Shown here: positions 1 through 5,825 of the stretch, in pieces | How positions within the stretch are numbered: the first letter of the stretch is position 1 | How the letters are laid out: each line of letters begins with the position of its first letter | Assembly: GCA_963693635.1 (NCBI GenBank) | Contig: CAVOBC010000105.1 | Coordinates: forward strand, 1 to 13,335 | DNA from: CAVOBC01 sp963693635 | GTDB taxonomy: Bacteria > Pseudomonadota > Gammaproteobacteria > Pseudomonadales > Azotimanducaceae | Length of the DNA stretch: 13,335 nucleotides | Reading direction: 5' to 3' | Made by a program: the position numbers and the translations under genes | Notes under the pieces: generated by a model | Seen by the model: only the letters and a program-made list of their open reading frames with translations | What the model was told of the DNA's origin: nothing | The model's database searches: none

Positions 1-255
1 CTCGTTTCAGCCAACGCGGGGACCGGCATTCCACTCGGCGACCGCTGCACGATCGAAGCGGGCCTGTACATCACCCCCGGCACCGTCGTGCAGGTCGTCG
101 ATGAATCGCGCAACCCCGTTCGCAAGGCGAAGGCCCGGGAACTGGCAGGGCATTCCGACATGCTCTTCATCCGCAATTCCCAGACCGGGGTCGTCGAATG
201 CCGCACAAACACGCGGGCAATCCAATTGAACGAGACCTTGCATTCGCACAACTAG
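1..255 (+). CDS. dapD: Tetrahydrodipicolinate N-succinyltransferase, C-terminal part (5' end outside window)
   Basis: The frame is open from base 1 to a TAG at 253-255 and gives the last 84 residues of DapD. This cytoplasmic enzyme transfers succinyl from succinyl-CoA to tetrahydrodipicolinate in lysine/diaminopimelate synthesis. Visible are the end of the left-handed beta-helix with its glycine-rich turns (SANAGTGIPLGD, then EAGLYITPGT) and a C-terminal tail RNSQTGVVEC...LNETLHSHN. The tail matches my memory of the long DapD form of pseudomonads and betaproteobacteria (about 340 residues), not the shorter E. coli type. The start and the catalytic region lie upstream of the window. The next gene, dapE, acts two steps later in the pathway, which supports the call. 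The stop codon sits inside the first unit of a short repeat cluster (251-318). Confidence 0.93.
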   Translation, partial: LVSANAGTGIPLGDRCTIEAGLYITPGTVVQVVDESRNPVRKAKARELAGHSDMLFIRNSQTGVVECRTNTRAIQLNETLHSHN

Positions 256-318
256 GACTAGTGATAGTGCGATACACCAGGACTACCAGGACTAGATGGT
301 GCGATGCACCAGGACTAG
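251..318. repeat. Short repeat cluster, ACYAGGACTAS units, just after dapD
   Basis: Four units of an 11-bp motif lie at 251-261 (ACTAGGACTAG), 276-286 (ACCAGGACTAC), 285-295 and 308-318 (both ACCAGGACTAG). Within them CCAGGACTA is an exact 9-bp tandem pair at 277-285 and 286-294. A longer 19-bp unit, GTGCGATRCACCAGGACTA, occurs at 267-285 and 299-317 with one mismatch. A small inverted repeat TGGTGC-GAT-GCACCA spans 297-311. The dapD stop codon lies in the first unit. The function is unknown. Confidence 0.75.
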
Positions 319-342
319 AGATAGCGATGCAAGAATGTGCCG

Positions 343-463
343 CCATTTTTGCAAGGGCACTTTCTACAAGACACTTATGCAAGGGCATTGCCTACAAGAG
401 AGTGGGCGAGGTTTGCTTGCAAACCGACTCCCAACATTTGTCAGGATGACAATTTTTGGGACA
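343..463 (+). repeat. Structured intergenic repeat, copy 1 (upstream of dapE)
   Basis: This block aligns with a second copy at 12062-12152. The shared core GCGAGGTTTGCTTGCAAACC...GACTCCCAA (406-434) is identical for 29 bp. It holds two inverted repeats. The first is GGTTTGC-TT-GCAAACC (410-425). The second is a long hairpin whose 14-nt arms at 429-442 and 448-461 pair at 12 of 14 positions around the loop AGGAT. Before the core, a 22-bp unit beginning TGCAAGGGCA and ending CTACAAGA is present twice (350-371 and 378-399); the second copy of the element has it once. The block ends 32 nt before the dapE start codon. A reading frame runs through it into dapE but is not a credible coding extension. 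Confidence 0.85.
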
Positions 464-474
464 ACAACCAGGCA

Positions 475-487
475 GCCCCCAGGGGGC
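475..487 (+). promoter_or_regulatory. dapE ribosome binding site inside a GC inverted repeat
   Basis: AGGGGG at 481-486 is the obvious Shine-Dalgarno sequence, 9 nt before the ATG at 496, and it decides the dapE start. It is also the right arm of the inverted repeat GCCCCC-A-GGGGGC (475-487). In RNA the arms could fold as a four-pair stem with a five-base loop and partly hide the binding site. Pairing is seen; a regulatory effect is inference. Confidence 0.5.
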
Positions 488-495
488 GGGACCGA

Positions 496-1629
496 ATGAC
501 TAGCAGCACGGCACAACTGACGTCTGACCTCATACGCGCGGCATCCGTGTCTCCAAACGACGCTGGCTGTCAGGCATTGCTGGCATCGCGACTGGAAGCC
601 ATCGACTTCAACGTGGAACATATGCCGTTCGAGGACGTGAGCAATTTCTGGGCCGTTCACGGCACCGGCGCTCCGCATCTGGTCTTCGCCGGGCACACGG
701 ACGTCGTTCCGCCGGGTCCGGAAGCGGAGTGGACGACGCCGCCTTTTTCGCCGGTGATCGACGGCGAATACTTGTTTGGACGTGGCGCCGCTGACATGAA
801 GGGCAGCCTCGCAGCGATGGTCGTCGCATCCGAGCGCTTTGTGGCCCAGCACCCGCAGCACGCCGGGTCGCTCGCGTTTCTCATCACCAGCGACGAGGAA
901 GCCGACGCCATCAACGGCACCGTGCGGGTAGTGGACGCCCTGCGACAGCGTGGCACTCACATCGACTGGTGCGTCGTGGGCGAGCCTTCTTCGACAGACG
1001 TGTTGGGCGACGTTGTGCGCGTCGGTCGGCGTGGCTCCCTGAATGGGCGACTGTCCATCAAGGGGGTACAGGGTCACGTTGCCTACCCCGACCAGGCTGA
1101 CAACCCGATCCACCGGGCGATGCCGGCGCTCGCAGCGCTGACAAAGGAGCGTTGGGACGACGGCAACGACGACTTCCCACCCACCAGCATGCAGATATCA
1201 AACATAGGCGCAGGGACGGGGGTCAACAACGTTATTCCAGGTGAGTTAATCGCCGACTTCAACTTTCGCTTCTCACCCGAGAGCACGGAATCGAGCCTGA
1301 AAGAACGAACGACCGCTATCCTCGACCACTATCAGCTCAATTATGCGATGGACTGGCGCCTGTCCGGCAATCCGTTCCACACCCGCGGCGGCGAGCTGAT
1401 TCCCGCGGTGGCAGACAGCATCGCGCACGTGATGAATGTAACGACCGAACTGTCGACGTCCGGTGGCACGTCCGATGGTCGTTTCATCGCGCGCGCCGGC
1501 ACCGAAGTCGTGGAACTCGGCCCGTGTAACCGCACCATTCACAAGATCAATGAATGTGTGCGTCTGACAGACCTCGAGTTGCTCGCAGACATCTACTACC
1601 ACCTGATGGTCAGACTACTCGCCCGATGA
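496..1629 (+). CDS. dapE: Succinyl-diaminopimelate desuccinylase
   Basis: The 377-residue M20-family zinc peptidase removes succinate from N-succinyl-LL-2,6-diaminopimelate, giving LL-DAP for lysine and peptidoglycan. The length is close to the usual 375-380. Metal ligands and catalytic residues fall where they do in the Haemophilus enzyme: H67 in FAGHTDVVPPG, D100 in GRGAADMKG, catalytic E134 with E135 in SDEEAD, E163 in GEPSSTD and H349 in TIHKINECV. The lid/dimer domain lies at about 180-295 (GHVAYPDQADN, then NNVIPGE). The ATG at 496 has a strong AGGGGG site and places the first helix correctly. The frame stays open 53 codons upstream to an ATG at 337, but that stretch is the intergenic repeat and should not be annotated as protein. 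dapD lies upstream in the same direction. Confidence 0.97.
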   Translation: MTSSTAQLTSDLIRAASVSPNDAGCQALLASRLEAIDFNVEHMPFEDVSNFWAVHGTGAPHLVFAGHTDVVPPGPEAEWTTPPFSPVIDGEYLFGRGAADMKGSLAAMVVASERFVAQHPQHAGSLAFLITSDEEADAINGTVRVVDALRQRGTHIDWCVVGEPSSTDVLGDVVRVGRRGSLNGRLSIKGVQGHVAYPDQADNPIHRAMPALAALTKERWDDGNDDFPPTSMQISNIGAGTGVNNVIPGELIADFNFRFSPESTESSLKERTTAILDHYQLNYAMDWRLSGNPFHTRGGELIPAVADSIAHVMNVTTELSTSGGTSDGRFIARAGTEVVELGPCNRTIHKINECVRLTDLELLADIYYHLMVRLLAR

Positions 1630-1639
1630 CTCGCGCCGT

Positions 1640-1675
1640 TTCTGCACGGAAATGCGCGTTCTACACGGAAATGCG
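1640..1675. repeat. 17-bp tandem duplication after dapE
   Basis: TTCTGCACGGAAATGCG (1640-1656) is repeated as TTCTACACGGAAATGCG (1659-1675), one mismatch, with a 19-bp period. It lies 10 nt after the dapE stop, in the 120-nt gap before gspN. No pairing or T-tract suggests a terminator, and the role is unknown. Confidence 0.7.
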
Positions 1676-1749
1676 AGCTCTCTCCCTCCATTGCTGCCCC
1701 CTCCATCGCCTTATGTCAGCACCATGACGTCTATACCCATGAAGATGCC

Positions 1750-2487
1750 ATGAAGAAAGTCGCGCTCTATGCGGTCGCGGCGCTCGTCAGCTGCGTTGTC
1801 TTTGCCGTGATCTATGCGCCGGCCAGCCTCTTCTGGCTTCTGGTGCGGGACCAAACCCCCCCTGGCGTCAGCGTCTATGACGTTCGTGGCTCCATCTGGG
1901 CCGGTACGGCAACGGTCTCTTACAGCCCGTTGCCGACGTCGAGCGTCGCCTGGTCAACTCACCTTGGACCGTTGCTTGAGCGTGCCATAGCGCTTGATCT
2001 GCGCGTGCAGGGCGACGGTCACGTCGCGGCAGGCCATCTACGGACCGATGGACAGTCGACCTCCGTGCGCGGCGTCAGCGGCACCATCAACGCGCACTAC
2101 GTGAACGCCCTCGCGGCGCGCTTTGCACTCAAATTCTCCGGCGCTCTCGATGTCAACGACGGGTCAGCGCAGATGGGCGGGCGCTGGCCCAATGCCGCAG
2201 GCGCCAATTTTTCGTGGACGGGCGGCGAGGTCTCCTACCTGCCGGATGGCGAGGCGCAATCCTATTTTTTGCCGCCTCTCACCGGCCACGTGGACATGGC
2301 TGACGACAACATTCGCATGCATCTGGTCGATTCGATGGAACCGGTGGTGGATGTCACGATCAAACCTGATGGCTGGATGCACCTCGTGCTACGTGGACAT
2401 TTGTTCAATCTGTTAACCCCAGATCAGCCCCAAACGTTTACGTCGTCAGAGGTCGTCCTCGAAGTGGAGCAGCAAGTCTTTCAATGA
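1750..2487 (+). CDS. gspN: Type II secretion system protein N
   Basis: This 245-residue protein matches the GspN family, an accessory inner-membrane component of the type II secretion system that is present in only some systems. The N-terminus MKKVALYAVAALVSCVVFAVIYAP is a short positive segment plus one membrane helix (about 4-27). It is followed by the family's typical start of the periplasmic part, with VYDVRGSIWAGTA at about 42-54. The remainder is a predicted beta-rich periplasmic domain of the AsmA/GspN sort, with no cysteine pair or catalytic motif visible. Its length is normal for the family. The ATG at 1750 is preceded only by a weak GAAG-type site. The gene stands before gspC and gspD but is separated from them by 327 nt with its own promoter candidate. 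The call rests on the N-terminal pattern and on context. Confidence 0.85.
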   Translation: MKKVALYAVAALVSCVVFAVIYAPASLFWLLVRDQTPPGVSVYDVRGSIWAGTATVSYSPLPTSSVAWSTHLGPLLERAIALDLRVQGDGHVAAGHLRTDGQSTSVRGVSGTINAHYVNALAARFALKFSGALDVNDGSAQMGGRWPNAAGANFSWTGGEVSYLPDGEAQSYFLPPLTGHVDMADDNIRMHLVDSMEPVVDVTIKPDGWMHLVLRGHLFNLLTPDQPQTFTSSEVVLEVEQQVFQ

Positions 2488-2517
2488 CACCCGTGGCGGC
2501 GGGGGAGCAAACGGGTG
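2488..2517 (+). terminator. Inverted repeat directly after gspN, possible weak terminator
   Basis: CACCCGT (2488-2494) pairs with ACGGGTG (2511-2517) across a 16-nt loop, starting at the base after the gspN stop. There is no T-run downstream, so it lacks the second half of a classic intrinsic terminator. It may only protect the 3' end or be chance. Confidence 0.3.
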
Positions 2518-2644
2518 GGCGCCATCGCAAGCCATGATGAAGCGCAGCCGCCCCGATGTAGTTGAACCGCGCAGTTTTAGCCGTGATCGGCGCGTTTTGC
2601 AATCGCAGAGGGTGTCATTTGGCTAAGGGGACGGGGCGCTCCCT

Positions 2645-2653
2645 TGCTATACT
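2645..2653 (+). promoter_or_regulatory. Extended -10 promoter candidate for gspC-gspD
   Basis: TGCTATACT combines a TGn extension with TATACT, which differs from the sigma-70 consensus TATAAT at one base. No good -35 box lies 16-18 nt upstream; TTGGCT at 2619-2624 is 23 nt away, too far. Extended -10 promoters can work without a -35. The implied start near 2660 gives gspC a leader of about 155 nt that carries three direct repeats. Confidence 0.5.
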
Positions 2654-2686
2654 GAGCGGCTGAGGTCGCGCGCTGGCGGACACGGG

Positions 2687-2747
2687 CATCACAGCCGCGC
2701 CATCAAACGCCATCACAACCGAAAAACGCCTCCGGCCATCACAGCCG
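2687..2747. repeat. Three direct repeats CATCACARCCG in the gspC leader
   Basis: The motif occurs at 2687-2697 (CATCACAGCCG), 2711-2721 (CATCACAACCG) and 2737-2747 (CATCACAGCCG), at spacings of 24 and 26 nt. It lies downstream of the -10 candidate and ends 67 nt before the gspC start. The surrounding 2488-2814 gap holds no other convincing feature. The spacing could suit a regulator on the DNA or a protein on the RNA, but this is inference. Confidence 0.6.
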
Positions 2748-2814
2748 CTGAAGTAGGTAGGCCGCAGGCGCGTCAAAGATCGCCCAAAGCGACAGAACGA
2801 ACAGGACAGGACAC

Positions 2815-3822
2815 ATGGACCCGGTGCTTTCACTGGTTGATCGATTTGGTGCCCGGCTGGTTATCGCCGTCAGCATTCTGATCATCGTTCTCATAAGCCT
2901 CAGCGTCGTGCAGACCGTGCTCTTCTTCGTTGAGGACATCAATCAGTCGACCGCACCCGCAGCGACCAGCCAGACACGTGCAGTCGCCGGGAGCACGGAG
3001 AAGACCGCGTCGGTCGACATCGCAAGCCTCGACCTATTTGGCTCAGATGAACAAGCAGATACTGCGCCCGAGGTCGTTGACGCACCGGAGACTCGCCTCA
3101 ACCTGGAACTGCAGGGAGTCTTCAACGCCAGTGACAAGGACGAATCATCCGCAATCGTGGCTGAAGGAAACAAAGACGGCGAGCTATACCATGTTGGTGA
3201 TCGCCTCCCCGGCAACGCGACGCTGTCCGCCGTCTTCGACGACCACATTCTGCTAAAACGTGGCACACGCTTCGAGAAGCTGAAGTTTTCAGATGCAGCC
3301 ATGCGGGCACCAGAGGCGGGCGCAAGGGCTACCGCACCCCCGCGACGGTCCACCTCGAACCGAAAAGTCACTTCTCCCACGGCCGCGCGAGAACGGATGA
3401 ACGAGATAAGACGCCGCAATCAGGAGCGCGCTCGCGGACGAAACCCGAATGCTGGCAACCCGGGGGCAAGCACCCAGTCGCCCGGCGGACAGCGGCGCTC
3501 GCTGCGCAATTATTTCGATGAATACAAGGATCAAATCTCCTCTGACCCGTCCAGCGTTCTGTCCCAACTCGGAGTGTCCGAGGTCACCGAAGGGCAGTCG
3601 CAGGGCGGCTATCGGCTTGGGAGCGAGGTGAACAACCCGGTCCTGATGCGCGCCGGATTCCAACAGGGCGACGTCGTCATGTCAGTCAACGGGCGCGCCG
3701 CAAGCACCGCGGTCAACGATGCCACGTTCATCGACCAGGTCATCTCGTCCGCGCGGGTTCGTGTCGAAGTGCAGCGTGGCGCCCGGCGATTTTTCATCAC
3801 CGTGCCCATCCCCAAGTCCTGA
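2815..3822 (+). CDS. gspC: Type II secretion system protein C
   Basis: GspC is the inner-membrane clamp linking the assembly platform to the outer-membrane secretin GspD. The 335 residues show a cytoplasmic N-terminus, one membrane helix (about 14-38), a homology region at about 92-158 (LNLELQGVF through ILLKRGTRFEKLKF) that contacts GspD, and a C-terminal PDZ domain at about 262-333 (YRLGSEVNNPVLMRAGFQQG, then VVMSVNG). Between homology region and PDZ lies a long disordered linker (about 160-232) very rich in Arg, Pro, Ser, Gly and Asn. This makes the protein longer than many GspC proteins of about 270-310 residues. The ATG at 2815 is preceded by AGGACA as a modest ribosome site. gspD follows 110 nt later. 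Confidence 0.93.
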   Translation: MDPVLSLVDRFGARLVIAVSILIIVLISLSVVQTVLFFVEDINQSTAPAATSQTRAVAGSTEKTASVDIASLDLFGSDEQADTAPEVVDAPETRLNLELQGVFNASDKDESSAIVAEGNKDGELYHVGDRLPGNATLSAVFDDHILLKRGTRFEKLKFSDAAMRAPEAGARATAPPRRSTSNRKVTSPTAARERMNEIRRRNQERARGRNPNAGNPGASTQSPGGQRRSLRNYFDEYKDQISSDPSSVLSQLGVSEVTEGQSQGGYRLGSEVNNPVLMRAGFQQGDVVMSVNGRAASTAVNDATFIDQVISSARVRVEVQRGARRFFITVPIPKS

Positions 3823-3932
3823 CCCCATCTATCAGAGCAACGCAGTCATGACCCTACCCTTGTCGCCCCTCGGCGTTGGGATTTCATTTGAACTCAAGTA
3901 ACATCGCCCAACCTCCAAGGATTGCCCCCTTC

Positions 3933-5825
3933 ATGCCCGCCCTCCGCCACTGGCTGATCGCTCTGGTCCTGTGCGTGCCCGCATGCGCACTCGCTCAGGA
4001 GAACTGGAAGATCAACCTCAAAAATGCCGACATCCGCGAGTTCATCACGCAGATATCGACTATTACGGGTCGCAGCTTCATTGTCGACCCCCGGGTCAAG
4101 GGTAAGGTCACGGTAATATCAAGTTCATCCATGGACGAGGACACCATCTATGAGCTCTTTCTCAGCGTCCTGCGCGTGCATGGGTACGCTGCCGTACCGT
4201 CGGGCAAAGTGATCAAAATTGTTCAACAGGTCCTCGCGAAACAAAGCGCCAACAACCTTGATTTCACGTCCCTGCCAGACAGCGAAGAGATCATCACCCA
4301 GGTCCTGCCGATTCGAAACACATCAGCGACCGAGCTCGTAAAGATCCTCCGGCCGATGATTCCTCAATACGCACAAATCGCGGGCCTGACCACACCCAAT
4401 GCCCTGATCTTGTCTGATCACGCCGGCAACATTGCGCGACTGGTCGATATTGTCAGACGAATCGACGTCGCCGACGAATCAACCATGGCGATCGTCAAAC
4501 TCTCGGAGGCATGGGTGGAGGACGTCGTGTCCTTGCTCGAACAACTCGCACCCGATCAGATCGGCAAAGGTGCCAAAGGTCCCAACAGGGTCACAGTGGT
4601 TGCGAGCGAGCGCACCAACAGTCTGGTCCTGAAGGGTGACCCCGGCACGCTTGAGAAAATGAAAGCGCTGATCAAGCAGCTCGATGTCAAAGCCAATAAC
4701 TCAGGCTCGATTCAGGTCGTACGGCTAGCCCATTCTGACGCTAAGGAACTAGCCGATCTCCTCAAGGGACTTATCTCAGACAGTGACAAGGACAAGAAAA
4801 ACGCACCCGGCCAGGGTGTCACCGTAAGCATTCAGGCGGATGAGTCCCTGAACGCACTCGTGATCCGGGCTGACCCGCTGACGATGACCGAACTCAAGGA
4901 CATCATCGGCCTGCTCGATGTCCGCCGCCTACAGGTGCTCATCGAAGCCGCGATTGTCGAGGTGAAGACTGACTTCACACGGGAACTCGGCTCAGAACTT
5001 GCAATTGGTGACACCAGCTCGTCATCATTTCCCCTCGGCGTGACCGTTCCCGATGGCACGCTCGCCAATCTGTTAGCGACCCTCGCAGTTGGCGGCACGC
5101 CAACCTCGTTGCCCAGCCTCGGCAGCACACCCCTTCTTGCGGGCGGTAGGGGCTCCAACTCAGGCATCAGCTTCGGTCTGATCATTCGGGCCCTCGCCCG
5201 CAACGACGACATCAATTTGTTGTCAACGCCCAGCATCACCACGATGGACCATCAGCCGGCCAAGATCGTGGTCGGGCAAAACGTTCCATTCCGAACCGGC
5301 TCAACGGTTACCGGCAGCCAGGGGGCAAGTAATCCCTTTACAACCATCCAGCGTCAGGACGTCGGCCTGACGATGGAAGTAACCCCCCATATTCACGATG
5401 GCCATCTGGTACGCCTCGAAATCAAGCAGGAAGTATCCGAGGTTGACGAAACCAGCCTCGGTTCCATCGGCTCGGGCGGTTCCGCTGATCTGATCACCAA
5501 CAAGAGCACGCTCGAGACGACTGTCCTCGCAGACAACGGCGAAGTCATCGTTCTCGGCGGGCTGATCCGCGACAAAATGACAGACTTCAACAGTCGCGTA
5601 CCGTTCCTCGGGAGCATCCCGATTGTGGGCAACCTGTTTAAGAACACCCAGTCCAAGCGCGAAAAGCAGAACCTGCTGATATTTCTCAGACCAACCGTAC
5701 TGTCAACGCGGGAGGACGTCGTCGCAGTGGCAAAACGCAAATATGAAACCGGTGTCTGGGAGGTTGATATCGAAGGTACCGATCCAGTGGAGCGTATCGG
5801 CAAACTCTTCGATGGAGAACGATAA
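3933..5825 (+). CDS. gspD: Type II secretion system secretin
   Basis: GspD forms the outer-membrane pore through which folded proteins leave the periplasm. From the ATG at 3933 it has 630 residues: a signal peptide (MPALRHW, a hydrophobic core, likely cut after ALA at 21), N0 domain (about 23-98), N1-N3 domains (about 118-182, 184-250 and 257-330) and the secretin barrel (about 335-590). The barrel includes LLSTPSITTMDHQPAKIVVG, VGLTMEVTPHI and VPFLGSIPIVGNLF. Only some 40 residues follow the barrel, so a long pilotin-binding S-domain is absent or reduced. The frame stays open to a TTG at 3876, but the 3933 start gives a clean signal peptide. Its ribosome site is weak (AAGG, 12 nt away). The last 14 nt overlap the plsB start. 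gspE to gspM are not in the window. Confidence 0.96.
   Translation: MPALRHWLIALVLCVPACALAQENWKINLKNADIREFITQISTITGRSFIVDPRVKGKVTVISSSSMDEDTIYELFLSVLRVHGYAAVPSGKVIKIVQQVLAKQSANNLDFTSLPDSEEIITQVLPIRNTSATELVKILRPMIPQYAQIAGLTTPNALILSDHAGNIARLVDIVRRIDVADESTMAIVKLSEAWVEDVVSLLEQLAPDQIGKGAKGPNRVTVVASERTNSLVLKGDPGTLEKMKALIKQLDVKANNSGSIQVVRLAHSDAKELADLLKGLISDSDKDKKNAPGQGVTVSIQADESLNALVIRADPLTMTELKDIIGLLDVRRLQVLIEAAIVEVKTDFTRELGSELAIGDTSSSSFPLGVTVPDGTLANLLATLAVGGTPTSLPSLGSTPLLAGGRGSNSGISFGLIIRALARNDDINLLSTPSITTMDHQPAKIVVGQNVPFRTGSTVTGSQGASNPFTTIQRQDVGLTMEVTPHIHDGHLVRLEIKQEVSEVDETSLGSIGSGGSADLITNKSTLETTVLADNGEVIVLGGLIRDKMTDFNSRVPFLGSIPIVGNLFKNTQSKREKQNLLIFLRPTVLSTREDVVAVAKRKYETGVWEVDIEGTDPVERIGKLFDGER

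Noticed and set aside
364..1113. 249-codon minus-strand frame opposite dapE
   Set aside because: Shadow of dapE caused by its codon use; its start region lies in the coding part of dapE and its end in the repeat, with no protein-family pattern.
3848..3901. 17-codon open frame between gspC and gspD
   Set aside because: No ribosome site and no reason beyond being open; too short to support.
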